From assembly GCA_900770225.1 (NCBI GenBank), contig CAAGJU010000152.1, forward strand, positions 1-21,503: a DNA stretch of 21,503 bases, read 5' to 3'. This stretch comes from Lachnospiraceae bacterium (GTDB taxonomy: Bacteria; Bacillota; Clostridia; Lachnospirales; Lachnospiraceae). Positions 1-7,861 of this stretch are shown piece by piece. How positions within the stretch are numbered: the stretch's first letter is position 1; each line of letters starts with the position of its first letter. Below the pieces are notes generated by a model, which worked only from the letters and a program-made list of their open reading frames with translations, was not told the DNA's origin and made no database searches. Both the position numbers and the translations under genes were made by a program.

Positions 1-187
1 CCGTACACGCGAAGCGTGATACGGTGAGGCGAACGCCGCGTCAGCCCGACGAAGTCGGGCATACATGTGCCGACTGCGGGAATCGCGCAGCGATGAAGCA
101 GTCGGGCTTAATACAGTACTGTGGCATCAATTTTGACATGGGGTTTACTGCAACCCCATGTCAAAAGAAATGCCGCTGTACTGTGTT
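1..187. repeat. Partial copy of a modular hairpin-rich intergenic repeat (copy C)
   Basis: This gene-free stretch is a chain of hairpins and is cut by the window edge. Positions 1-24 fold as CCGTA-CACGC-GAA-GCGTG-A-TACGG. Positions 44-60 fold as GCCCGAC-GAA-GTCGGGC. Positions 71-105 contain CGACTGC/GCAGTCG around an inner ATCGC-GCA-GCGAT. Positions 111-186 form one long hairpin with a perfect 15-bp inner stem (131-145 with 152-166). Bases 1-60 match the reverse complement of the internal module at 19774-19834, with paired substitutions that keep the stems. The linker at 25-43 is identical to that copy except at one base. No plausible protein is seen: the short plus-strand frame here has no ribosome binding site and consists of hairpin DNA. 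Confidence 0.75.
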
Positions 188-262
188 ACAGACAGCCGCA
201 AACCGGGATGACGGATAACTGCGGATCAATAACAGATCATCGCTGATTTAGTTTACGGGGAA

Positions 263-299
263 CTGCGAATCAGAATTATAGATATCCGCGGATTCGCAG
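263..299 (-). terminator. Hairpin spanning the stop codon of the AEC transporter gene
   Basis: CTGCGAATC (263-271) and GATTCGCAG (291-299) form a perfect 9-bp stem with a 19-base loop that contains the TAA stop of the minus-strand transporter gene. On the minus strand it is followed by TTCCCC, not by a real T-run. It is therefore a weak intrinsic terminator at best, or an mRNA 3'-end stabilising structure. Confidence 0.4.
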
Positions 300-1298
300 G
301 ACAAAGAGCCAGAAGGTGAGCGTAAAGGATGCCAGTAATGTCGTGAGCGCAACAGTACCTGCTGACACTGTTCCCTCATGTCCCATGTTCTTCGCCATGA
401 CATAACCGGCGACGGTTGAAGCCGATCCGGTCATGATCAGCGCCGCTGCCAGTTCCTGTCCGCGGAAGCCGGCCAGCACAGCCAGCGGCATGAACAGGAG
501 CGGAAAACCGATCAGTTTCAGAAACGAAGCCCCGATGACGGGCTTTATTTTTTTCGTGAGTGCACCGAAGTCAAGGCTGGCGCCCATGGCAAGAAGACCC
601 ATGGGGGAAGCACAGCGGCCGATATAATTCAGTGTAGTGTCCAGCATCTGCGGCATCGGCAGCTTCAGGAGCGCCCAGCCGAATCCCAGAAAAATGCCCC
701 AGATAATGGGGTTCGTCAGGATACCATACAGCGTTTTCTTCATACGCGCGCCGTCCAGTTTTCCGGTGTGTTCTCCTGCCATCCCGGCGGATTTGCCCCG
801 CGAAACCTCTTTCCGGCCATCTCCGGAACCCGTGGCATTCGCGCCGGAACCGGGAATCAGCGACAGCACAATGACGGCAGCCACGTTGTACAATGGCACA
901 GAACCCAGCATCATCAGGGAGCCGGATTCCGCCGATTCGTACATATTTTCCAGATAGGTCATGCCCAGCAGAGACGCACTGCTCCGGTAAGCACCCTGTA
1001 CAAATTCTCCACGCACGCTTTTATCCTTCAGCAGGAAAGATAAAAGAAACGCTATAAAGATACTGAGTGCGGTGACAACCAGACAGAACAGGATATACCA
1101 TCCGTCCCAGACAGCAGCCACATCGACATCGCACAGCTCTGTAAACAGGCTGACCGGCAGCGCGAGTTTAAAAACGAAGGCATTCATGCCGGACGCAAAC
1201 GCGTCACTGACCCAGCCGATCCGATGCAGAATATAGCCCAGCGCCATCATAAAAAATACCGGCAGCGTCGCATTCAGACAGAACATCAGGTCACTCAT
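276..1298 (-). CDS. AEC (auxin efflux carrier) family transporter
   Basis: The product is a 340-residue integral membrane protein built of two halves of about five helices. This layout and the sequence style (N-terminal LPVFFMMALGYIL, C-terminal GSASTVAGYVMAKN) match the AEC family (PF03547, bile/arsenite/riboflavin transporter superfamily). Members export or import small organic anions such as malate or malonate; the substrate cannot be read here. The central cytoplasmic loop, about residues 148-186, is unusually polar and rich in Gly, Ser, Ala and Lys. The gene starts 54 bases after the stop of the upstream spermidine-synthase-like gene on the same strand, so the two are probably cotranscribed. 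An AGGAAAG lies about 15 bases before the ATG, a rather long spacing. Family assignment is firm; substrate is unknown. Confidence 0.85.
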   Translation of the reverse strand: MSDLMFCLNATLPVFFMMALGYILHRIGWVSDAFASGMNAFVFKLALPVSLFTELCDVDVAAVWDGWYILFCLVVTALSIFIAFLLSFLLKDKSVRGEFVQGAYRSSASLLGMTYLENMYESAESGSLMMLGSVPLYNVAAVIVLSLIPGSGANATGSGDGRKEVSRGKSAGMAGEHTGKLDGARMKKTLYGILTNPIIWGIFLGFGWALLKLPMPQMLDTTLNYIGRCASPMGLLAMGASLDFGALTKKIKPVIGASFLKLIGFPLLFMPLAVLAGFRGQELAAALIMTGSASTVAGYVMAKNMGHEGTVSAGTVALTTLLASFTLTFWLFVLRIRGYL

Positions 1299-1352
1299 TG
1301 TTTCCGATCACCACTTTCCTGAGATTTCCCACTCACATAAAACACCAACAGC

Positions 1353-3131
1353 TTACGCGGACAGCAGTCCAGCGATGCCCTGCTCATTAAACACCTGCTT
1401 GTAATACGCCAGTTCATCGCGGATGATCTCGTCGACCGCACGCATGGAGAGCAGTTCGACCGGCGCCCGGTCATCGGTAAGGATGTGATCTCCCCCGGTA
1501 TACTTCGTCGTATTCGCCCACACATCTGTCAGCAGGGCGCGCAGATCCTCATCCGGTATCGCGGCGATTCTCCTGCTCACCTCTGTACCGGAGACGGGCT
1601 TCACTGAGGCAAAGAGCTCCCGGTTCGTATAATTGGTCACATCAACGGTACTTACATAGGGGAAAACACTGGCGATGGTGTCCGAGAGATATTCATTGAT
1701 GCTGCCCTCACCGCTCGCACGCATATTTTCATTGACGACCATGACGCCGCCGTCCTTCAGATGATCCCTTACCATGTTAAAAAATTCAACCGAAGACATC
1801 TGAAACGGCACGGAGATGTCCTGAAACGCATCGACCATGATCACGTCGTATTTATTTTTATCCGCCTCCAGATAGGCCCGGCCGTCATAGGTCGTAACAT
1901 TTACGTTATCCGGCAGGTCAAAATATTGATGCGCCAGATCGGTAATTTTCTGATCGATCTCCACGCCGTTGATATCCATATCCGCGCCGAAATATTTCTC
2001 GCATTCGCGCGCGAAGGTGCCGCTGCCGTTGCCCAGGATCAGGAGGCTCGGCCTGTCCCTGGTAACCGCTGACGCATTCTTATTTTCCTCATCGGCGGAT
2101 ATACCTGCTGTGTCTCCCGCAGAAGCAGAGGAAACATCGGCAGATTCAGCGGAAACACCGACAGTTTCAGACGAAGTCGATACGGCAGATGCCTCTGTCT
2201 TCGCAGAAGTCGTGGTCGCATCGTCTGTATTGCCGGAGGGCGTGATCCCGGCAAGAACAGGCGCCAGCATCGCGTAATCATAGTACATGCCGGTCAGACT
2301 TCCGTCTTTTTTTGTGATTGACTGCACGCCGAACATGACGTTGGTCGAGAGGATGACGTTGTCGCTGTCCTCCTTCACCTGCAGGTAATTGTAGATGGAT
2401 TCTCCTTCATAAGTCAGATCTTTTTCCCAGAACGCAAAATTCCCCGCATGTCCGAAAATACTGCACACAACGAAAAGGCCGCAGGCGATCAGGCATCGGA
2501 TCAGATATTTTTTCCTGCTGATGAAGTAGACGAGCGCCAGCGCCAGAACAACGCCGGAGAAGATCAGAAACGTCACAGCAGTTCCGACAGCAGGAATCGT
2601 GATGAACGTCGGCGTAAACGTACCTATAATACTGCCGATCGTATTGGCGGCGTTCAGCCTGCCGACCGTGCTGCCGCTGTCGTCGAGACTGCGCACGGCG
2701 AATTTGGTCAGTGACGGCGTCACCGTTCCCAGAAGGAAACAGGGAAAAACAAAGATGACCAGACACGCCAGGAACCCGGCAATAATCAGCAGATTCTGAC
2801 TGATCGTGATCACCAGAAGTCCCGTGATGCCAATGATGATGTATTTCCCGAGCACCGGAATCGCGGCAATCCACACAGCGGCGATCAGAAGCCGGCGATA
2901 GAGTCTGTCCGGGTCAGGATTTTTATCCGCCGACTTTCCTCCGTAGATATTGCCGAGCGCCATCGCGATCATGATCGTCGATATGATGATCGTCCACACG
3001 ATCTGCGATGAGGAAAAATACGGCGCCAGAAGTCTGCTCGCGCCGAGCTCCACCGCCATGACTGCCATGCCGGAAAAAAATTCCGTCAGGTATAGATAGG
3101 TTCTGTTCTTCAGGATTCTGTACTCATCCAT
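1353..3131 (-). CDS. Membrane-anchored spermidine-synthase-like protein
   Basis: The 592-residue product has an N-terminal region of about seven or eight hydrophobic helices (residues 10-235) followed by a Rossmann-type methyltransferase/spermidine synthase domain. The glycine-rich loop ILGNGSGTFA, the acidic VEIDQKI strand end, YDGRAYL and DVIMVDAF are the AdoMet/dcAdoMet-binding landmarks of the SpeE fold. This is the fused transporter-spermidine synthase architecture seen in many bacteria, where polyamine synthesis is usually unproven. Between the two parts lies a Ser/Thr/Ala/Glu-rich low-complexity insert (about residues 295-350) that looks disordered. I chose the ATG at 3131 because GGGGAG lies eight bases upstream; an ATG 13 codons earlier has no such site. 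It is followed closely by the AEC transporter gene. Confidence 0.8.
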   Translation of the reverse strand: MDEYRILKNRTYLYLTEFFSGMAVMAVELGASRLLAPYFSSSQIVWTIIISTIMIAMALGNIYGGKSADKNPDPDRLYRRLLIAAVWIAAIPVLGKYIIIGITGLLVITISQNLLIIAGFLACLVIFVFPCFLLGTVTPSLTKFAVRSLDDSGSTVGRLNAANTIGSIIGTFTPTFITIPAVGTAVTFLIFSGVVLALALVYFISRKKYLIRCLIACGLFVVCSIFGHAGNFAFWEKDLTYEGESIYNYLQVKEDSDNVILSTNVMFGVQSITKKDGSLTGMYYDYAMLAPVLAGITPSGNTDDATTTSAKTEASAVSTSSETVGVSAESADVSSASAGDTAGISADEENKNASAVTRDRPSLLILGNGSGTFARECEKYFGADMDINGVEIDQKITDLAHQYFDLPDNVNVTTYDGRAYLEADKNKYDVIMVDAFQDISVPFQMSSVEFFNMVRDHLKDGGVMVVNENMRASGEGSINEYLSDTIASVFPYVSTVDVTNYTNRELFASVKPVSGTEVSRRIAAIPDEDLRALLTDVWANTTKYTGGDHILTDDRAPVELLSMRAVDEIIRDELAYYKQVFNEQGIAGLLSA

Positions 3132-3174
3132 GTATCGTTCTCCCCGTAAAGTCCATTCTGTCGGTGCCATGTAC

Positions 3175-3180
3175 AGTATA
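3175..3180 (-). promoter_or_regulatory. Possible -10 box for the spermidine-synthase-like gene
   Basis: On the minus strand this reads TATACT, 44 bases before the chosen ATG at 3131. No good -35 hexamer is seen at 16-18 bases. The same TATACTGTA string recurs in the arms of the adjacent inverted repeat at 3203-3264, so it may belong to that element. Confidence 0.3.
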
Positions 3181-3202
3181 ACCCATTCTGCAAACAGAGC
3201 CC

Positions 3203-3264
3203 ATACTGTATAAGTCTACGCGCCGCTCCGCACTTCGTGCTCTCGCGTCGGACTTATACAGTAT
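3203..3264. repeat. 62-bp inverted repeat (copy D, possible member of the hairpin family)
   Basis: The outer arms ATACTGTATAAGTC (3203-3216) and GACTTATACAGTAT (3251-3264) are perfect 14-bp inverted repeats. Inside, ACGCG (3218-3222) pairs with CGCGT (3244-3248), and GCAC-TTC-GTGC (3230-3240) forms the tip. The TTC-capped tip and the CGCGCCGCTCCG stretch resemble the internal module of the larger repeats at 1-60 and 19774-19834. It sits between two divergent genes, just upstream of the -35 of the PTS gene. There is no T-run, so it does not look like a terminator. Confidence 0.65.
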
Positions 3265-3278
3265 ACCCGTCGGCAGTC

Positions 3279-3307
3279 TTTACGTCTATTCGCGATTTTG
3301 GTATAAT
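3279..3307 (+). promoter_or_regulatory. Sigma-A-type promoter of the PTS IIC gene
   Basis: TTTACG (3279-3284), a 17-base spacer and a perfect TATAAT (3302-3307). The TGG before the -10 also makes it an extended -10. It lies about 100 bases before the ATG at 3406 and 15 bases after the inverted repeat ending at 3264. Confidence 0.65.
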
Positions 3308-3405
3308 AGAACCTGATATTTTTTTAACATAAAGTTGTCCCGTCGAAGGCAGCATTTTCCGACAGACGCCAGCATTTCCCGGAGGGAAAAAGGAGGGGGA
3401 TTCCC

Positions 3406-4539
3406 ATGCAGCAGACAGAAGCATCACCGGCCCAACCGGAGCAGAAACAAAAAGGATTCAGGGCTTTTCTGAAAAGAAAAAATATTGAAATTTCACTGAA
3501 GCGCTATGGTATCGACGCACTTGGCGCCATGGCACAGGGTCTCTTCTGTTCCCTGCTTGTCGGCACGATCATCAACACACTGGGCACGCTTTTCAATATT
3601 CCCTTCCTGCTTCAGCCTGTGGCGACAATCGCCGGAAGTGACTATACCGTCGGCGGTCTTGCCATGGCCATGAGCGGACCCGCCATGGCCGTCGCCATTG
3701 GCCGCGCACTTCAGTGTCCGCCTCTCGTTCTGTTTTCGCTTGTCACTGTCGGTTTTGCCTCGAACGCCCTCGGCGGCGCCGGCGGCCCGCTGGCCGTCCT
3801 CTTTGTCGCCATCATTACCGCTGAGATCGGCAAAATGGCAGCCGGAGAAACCCGTGTGGATATTCTCGTCTCGCCTCTGGTGACCATCGGCGTCGGTGTT
3901 TTTCTGTCCTGGCTGATTGCTCCGCCGCTTGGCAAACTGGCCATGCTGGTCGGCAACGTGATCAATGCCGCGACTGTTCTCCAGCCGTTCTGGATGGGTA
4001 TCGCTGTTTCAGTTCTCGTCGGCATCGCCCTGACGCTTCCGATTTCTTCCGCTGCCATCTGCGCCGCTCTCTCCCTCTCAGGACTGGCCGGCGGTGCTGC
4101 TGTTGCAGGCTGCTGTGCACAGATGATCGGCTTTGCCGTCATGAGTTTCCGCGAGAACCGCTGGGGCGGTCTTGTCTCGCAGGGCATCGGCACCTCCATG
4201 CTGCAGATGCCGAACATCGTCAAGAATCCCCGGATCTGGATCGCACCAATCGTGACATCTGCCATCACCGGGCCTATTGCCACCTGTCTCTTCCGTCTGG
4301 AGATGAACGGACCGTCGATCGATGCCGGTATGGGCACCTGTGGTCTCTGCGGCCAGATTGGTGTATTCCAGGGATGGCTGAATGATATCGAAGCCGGCAG
4401 CAAAGCTGCCATCACAGGATTCGACTGGATCGGTCTCATCCTGATCAGTTTTGTTCTTCCGGCGGTGATCTGCCCGCTCATCAATATGATCTGCCGGAAA
4501 CTTGGATGGGTAAAAGATGGTGATATGACGCTTGCCTGA
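3406..4539 (+). CDS. PTS IIC-type membrane protein (PfoR-like, PTS_EIIC_2)
   Basis: The 377-residue protein has a short charged N-terminus followed by eight to ten hydrophobic segments with many Gly/Ala pairs. It carries the conserved-looking stretches SGPAMAVAIGRALQCPP, FRENRWGGLVSQGIGTSMLQ and GLCGQIGVFQGW. This matches the PTS_EIIC_2 family (PF13303), which includes the perfringolysin regulator PfoR of Clostridium. Such proteins are IIC-like permeases without attached IIA/IIB domains; no PTS partners are encoded nearby, so sugar transport is not shown and a regulatory or other transport role is possible. AGGAGG at 3391-3396, nine bases before the ATG, fixes the start. It has its own promoter and is transcribed alone. 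Confidence 0.8.
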   Translation: MQQTEASPAQPEQKQKGFRAFLKRKNIEISLKRYGIDALGAMAQGLFCSLLVGTIINTLGTLFNIPFLLQPVATIAGSDYTVGGLAMAMSGPAMAVAIGRALQCPPLVLFSLVTVGFASNALGGAGGPLAVLFVAIITAEIGKMAAGETRVDILVSPLVTIGVGVFLSWLIAPPLGKLAMLVGNVINAATVLQPFWMGIAVSVLVGIALTLPISSAAICAALSLSGLAGGAAVAGCCAQMIGFAVMSFRENRWGGLVSQGIGTSMLQMPNIVKNPRIWIAPIVTSAITGPIATCLFRLEMNGPSIDAGMGTCGLCGQIGVFQGWLNDIEAGSKAAITGFDWIGLILISFVLPAVICPLINMICRKLGWVKDGDMTLA

Positions 4540-4551
4540 AAAAATATACGA

Positions 4552-4608
4552 CAGCAGCTGCCGCAGCGACCGGGCTCACGATTCACCGATCATCTGCAGC
4601 AGCTGCTG
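4552..4608 (-). terminator. Hairpin between convergent PTS IIC and hypA genes
   Basis: The arms at 4552-4566 and 4594-4608 (CAGCAGCTGC core) pair over 15 bases with one mismatch. That mismatch is C-A on the plus strand but a G-U wobble on the minus strand. Reading minus, the hairpin is followed after seven bases by a six-T run. It lies 69 bases past the hypA stop and just past the PTS gene, so it can serve both, with better fit to the minus strand. Confidence 0.5.
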
Positions 4609-4624
4609 ATTTACTTTATGGCAG

Positions 4625-4645
4625 GCAGGTCAAAAGCCGACCTGC
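4625..4645. terminator. Second small hairpin after hypA
   Basis: GCAGGTC (4625-4631) and GACCTGC (4639-4645) form a perfect 7-bp stem around a 7-base loop. No T-run follows on either strand. It lies 32 bases past the hypA stop and may act with the larger hairpin at 4552-4608. Confidence 0.35.
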
Positions 4646-4677
4646 TGTGTATATAAAAATGAAAGTTATCAAATGTT

Positions 4678-5022
4678 CTACTCTATTTCCATCGACGCCA
4701 GAACGACATCGCGCCCACCCGTCATCTTCGCACGAATGCTTCCGCATGACGGACAGCTGTAATTATTTTCGCGGGAAGGCTTATAGGAAGTTCCGCAGTC
4801 TGAGCAGACAGCAGTCACCGGGATTTCCCTCGTCACCATTTCGACACCTTCAAGAATCGTCCCCGCTGCCGCCTCCGGCAGATACTTCTGCAGGTAATAC
4901 GGAATCACGCCGCTCGTCTCGCCCACATCTACCGTGATCTTTGTAATTCTTTTCGCATGCTGCTCCTCTGCCCTGCGAATCGCCAGATCCGCCAGCCGCA
5001 GCATGTAACTCATCTCGTGCAT
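4678..5022 (-). CDS. hypA: Hydrogenase/urease nickel chaperone HypA
   Basis: The 114-residue product starts MHEMSY. The MHE N-terminus supplies the nickel-binding His2 of HypA/HybF proteins. Two zinc CxxC pairs, CSDC near residue 73 and CPSC near residue 90, build the zinc knuckle. Length fits the family (about 110-120). HypA passes nickel with HypB to [NiFe]-hydrogenase large subunits. No other hyp or hydrogenase gene is in the window, so this copy is isolated or its partners are elsewhere. GGGGGAAG upstream supports the ATG at 5022. The gene lies 167 bases downstream of a DUF3592-like gene on the same strand. Confidence 0.9.
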   Translation of the reverse strand: MHEMSYMLRLADLAIRRAEEQHAKRITKITVDVGETSGVIPYYLQKYLPEAAAGTILEGVEMVTREIPVTAVCSDCGTSYKPSRENNYSCPSCGSIRAKMTGGRDVVLASMEIE

Positions 5023-5064
5023 GTCCGCGCTTCCCCCACTTTATCAGTTACAGAAGGCAACCCA

Positions 5065-5106
5065 TTTCATTTATTGCCGCACGTTTTTCATTTATTGCAG
5101 CACATT
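5065..5106. repeat. Two tandem 21-bp repeats upstream of hypA
   Basis: TTTCATTTATTGCCGCACGTT (5065-5085) is followed directly by a copy with three changes (5086-5106). It sits 42-84 bases before the hypA ATG on the minus strand. No clear sigma-A promoter is visible there, although a poor TGGACA-N17-TAAATG pair overlaps it. The pair could be an operator, or a chance duplication. Confidence 0.55.
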
Positions 5107-5189
5107 CTTCATGTCCACAAGTCACAGCATGTAACAAGGGGTACTTTCACATTCTCACTGTATTCCACACAAATGCACATCGTCCTGCG

Positions 5190-5729
5190 TTACTGAATGG
5201 AATTGAGGTCCACGGTGTAATCCTCCGGATTTTTTGAGTGGAAAATCACCTTCACTTTTTTACCGATGATCTCCTTCCCCGGATAATCCTTCAGTGCCTT
5301 GCTGGTAAATGTCTGATTCGTGCGTGTCACGCCGTCATAATAGCGGCAGATCACATAATACTCCACGCGTTCATTCCCGCTGCCACGGAGATTTCTCGTA
5401 ATCCCGACAATCTCCGCCAGCACCCAGCCGTTAGGCGGAACAAAGCCATTCCGGCTGTCCGATGACTGATTCCCGGCAGCCTGACCATAATAGTCCTTCA
5501 GCCGGTCCGCATATGCATGAAAGCGGTCCGTTCCCGTTTCACCGCGATCTTTCCTGTTCTGATATGCGCGGACGAGAGGCGTAATGCCAAGCAGGATCAG
5601 TGCCGCACCTATCACCTCCAGCAGGATATACAGCTGCGTATTATCTGCGGACACACAGATGCCCGCAACAGCGCATGCAATACCGGCCGCCAGCGTAACT
5701 CCGCCGAAAATGAGATTTCTTTTTTTCAC
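5190..5729 (-). CDS. DUF3592-like small membrane protein
   Basis: The 179-residue protein has two hydrophobic helices (about residues 6-26 and 33-53) and then a soluble domain from about residue 95. That domain contains a GWVLAEIVGI strand, a YYVICRYYDG strand and KKVKVIFHSKNPEDYTVD. This two-helix plus beta-barrel layout matches DUF3592-type proteins, whose function is not established. The start codon is GTG, not ATG: on the minus strand GAGGTG lies eight bases before GTG-AAA-AAA-AGA. It lies 122 bases after the LtaS-like gene on the same strand, with a hairpin between them. Confidence 0.65.
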   Translation of the reverse strand: MKKRNLIFGGVTLAAGIACAVAGICVSADNTQLYILLEVIGAALILLGITPLVRAYQNRKDRGETGTDRFHAYADRLKDYYGQAAGNQSSDSRNGFVPPNGWVLAEIVGITRNLRGSGNERVEYYVICRYYDGVTRTNQTFTSKALKDYPGKEIIGKKVKVIFHSKNPEDYTVDLNSIQ

Positions 5730-5803
5730 TCAGCATACACCTCTTCCCGAACCTGCCGTCCGCTTTTTACGTTCTGCCGTGCGCCGCGGTCCCCCTCTGG
5801 AAA

Positions 5804-5834
5804 GCGCCTGCGCATCTTCCACCCGCGCAGGCGC
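5804..5834 (-). terminator. Hairpin terminator candidate after the LtaS-like gene
   Basis: GCGCCTGCGC (5804-5813) and GCGCAGGCGC (5825-5834) form a perfect, very GC-rich 10-bp stem with an 11-base loop. It lies 18 bases past the stop of the minus-strand LtaS-like gene. Only TTTCC follows, so termination may be partial, with read-through into the DUF3592-like gene. Confidence 0.5.
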
Positions 5835-5851
5835 CCTGCCGCACATGAAGA

Positions 5852-7861
5852 TCATCCCGCGCTTTCGCTGCTGACATCCTCTTTGATATAAGGGAAAAAT
5901 ACACTGCTCGTATTTTTCTTACCGAAAATTCCGTTGTACTCCAGAATATTATAGTTGTTCAGCCATTCCGCCTCTTCTCCCGTCGCATCTTCATAATGGA
6001 TAAATCTTCCAAGCGATTCGGAATAATAACCTCTCGCATTCATGGCCGGGATCTTCTCCATCAGGTTCGACAGGAACACGTTATACGGCGGCAGCTCGAT
6101 GTTCGCCCGCTCGAGGGCAAGCGTCGAGAGATAGTTGAAGCTTGTGCACTCATAGGTCACGGAGTCTGAATCATAGTTGGTCCAGATGAAGAACGGAACC
6201 TTGAAGAAATTCTCCAGCTCATCCATCGTCAGGCCGCTCATGCCCTTGCCGTTGAGCGTCTGGTAGAATCCGCTGTCCAGACTCGGCTGATGATCACCGA
6301 AGAACACGATCTCCACCGGATCATCCACGCCCTGGAAGTACGTGATCAGATTTTTCACTGCTGTATCCGTCGCGTTGGCGCAGGTGAGATACTGGTCAAC
6401 ATCAGGGAAGCTGAGCATCGACTGATAACGGACTGACGTATCGAAGTTCGGATAATAATCATCATATCCGCCATGGTTCTGCATCGTCACGCCGAGAATG
6501 TACAGCTTCTCATCGTCTTTCTTCTGTTTGTACCGGTCGATGATCTTGTCAAAGAGCTCCTGGTCTGTGACGTACTTGCGAAGTGTCTTCGTCTCGTCAA
6601 AATAACCTGACGGATCGTCCAGGAAATACTTCTCGTCAAAGCCGAGTTTCGGATACACGGTATTTCTCCGCCAGCCCGTCGACAGATACGGGTGCATCGC
6701 CACGGCTGTGTAGCCATCATTTTTCAGCGTGGATACGATCGACGTCGGATCATCCCGCATGTACTGCTGGTAGGCAACAGATCCCGCCGGCAGGAATGCC
6801 ATCGAGTTACCTGTCTGCATCTCCCACTCGGAGTTCGGTGTTTTTGCGCCGAAGACAGAGGAAAGCGCGTAGCCCTTGATGGTATTTTCACTCATGGAAT
6901 GAATGAAAGGCATGTAATCGCCGATATTTGTCGTCATGTTGCCAAGCACGCCGAGGTCTGCAAACGATTCGTCCATGATCACGATGATCGTAGGATCCTT
7001 GACATCCTTATTGGCCGTGACATTCTGCACGGCGGCACTGGAATCGCCATACGTCTTCTCCAGCTTTGCGATCGCCTCCTCGGAATAACCGTCCGGCTCT
7101 TTCACGAAGCTGTCACGGATACTCATGAGGAAGTTCAGCATAAAGCCTTCCTGCTCGCTCGCGTGCCGCTCCCAGGTCTGCGTCTCGAGCGTATCCGTCT
7201 GTGAAATCACGTAATGGATCAGGATGATAAACACCACGGCGCCGATAACGCGGTGGAGCCATTTATTTTTGAAGCGGACTTCCCTGAATTTATGCAGCAG
7301 CACGCAGAAAATAATGCTGAGCATGATGACGAGCGCACCTCTGTCGTGCAGCGACCAGTGGTACTCCGCCGCCACGGAAATACCCGTATCTACCGTCGCC
7401 ACATCGGCGATCGTGATCTCATTGCCGCGGAACAGGTACACGTAATAGTCCACGTACGCCAGCGCCACCAGAATGATATGCGCCGTCGTCGCAGCCATCG
7501 TCGGCCTGTTGAACACAGCCAGGAAGAAAAAATATACGGCCAGCGCGATCAGCACATTGTAGAATTGCTTGATGCCCTCACTCCTGTAGATCAGCCATCC
7601 CTCCGGATCGATGATGAGGATCTGCACGCAGAACGTCGTCAGGATCGATCCCGGAATGAAGAGAACCAGTGTCCAGAGCCACGGCATCGGATGATCCTTA
7701 CTGAAGGTAAACTTCAGGTTCGTGATGGCGAACATCACAGCCATATAAATGAAGAAAGCCCATATATGGTATCTGGTTGCGATGTACATAAGAATGCCGA
7801 CTGCTGCGGCGATTCCCAGGCCGATCCAGTTCTTTTTTTCATAGGAAAATTCTATTTTCAT
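5852..7861 (-). CDS. LTA synthase (LtaS)-like membrane sulfatase-fold phosphoglycerol transferase
   Basis: The 669-residue protein has about seven hydrophobic segments in residues 12-220, then an extracellular sulfatase-fold domain. Metal and catalytic residues can be seen: IVIMDESFADL (Glu298), the likely nucleophile Thr341 in GAKTPNSEWE, and IVFFGDHQPS for the Asp-His metal ligands. The Glu-to-Thr spacing is close to that of LtaS (Glu255, Thr300). Such enzymes move glycerol-phosphate or related groups from lipid donors to envelope polymers outside the membrane. No clear ribosome binding site precedes the ATG at 7861, but no better in-frame start exists before the first helix. The exact polymer is unknown; it could make lipoteichoic acid or decorate another glycan. 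Confidence 0.85.
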   Translation of the reverse strand: MKIEFSYEKKNWIGLGIAAAVGILMYIATRYHIWAFFIYMAVMFAITNLKFTFSKDHPMPWLWTLVLFIPGSILTTFCVQILIIDPEGWLIYRSEGIKQFYNVLIALAVYFFFLAVFNRPTMAATTAHIILVALAYVDYYVYLFRGNEITIADVATVDTGISVAAEYHWSLHDRGALVIMLSIIFCVLLHKFREVRFKNKWLHRVIGAVVFIILIHYVISQTDTLETQTWERHASEQEGFMLNFLMSIRDSFVKEPDGYSEEAIAKLEKTYGDSSAAVQNVTANKDVKDPTIIVIMDESFADLGVLGNMTTNIGDYMPFIHSMSENTIKGYALSSVFGAKTPNSEWEMQTGNSMAFLPAGSVAYQQYMRDDPTSIVSTLKNDGYTAVAMHPYLSTGWRRNTVYPKLGFDEKYFLDDPSGYFDETKTLRKYVTDQELFDKIIDRYKQKKDDEKLYILGVTMQNHGGYDDYYPNFDTSVRYQSMLSFPDVDQYLTCANATDTAVKNLITYFQGVDDPVEIVFFGDHQPSLDSGFYQTLNGKGMSGLTMDELENFFKVPFFIWTNYDSDSVTYECTSFNYLSTLALERANIELPPYNVFLSNLMEKIPAMNARGYYSESLGRFIHYEDATGEEAEWLNNYNILEYNGIFGKKNTSSVFFPYIKEDVSSESAG

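Noticed and set aside
3711..4586. A 291-residue minus-strand open frame
   Set aside because: It is antisense to the PTS IIC gene, Pro/Arg/Thr-rich like a shadow frame, and starts in the convergent hairpin.
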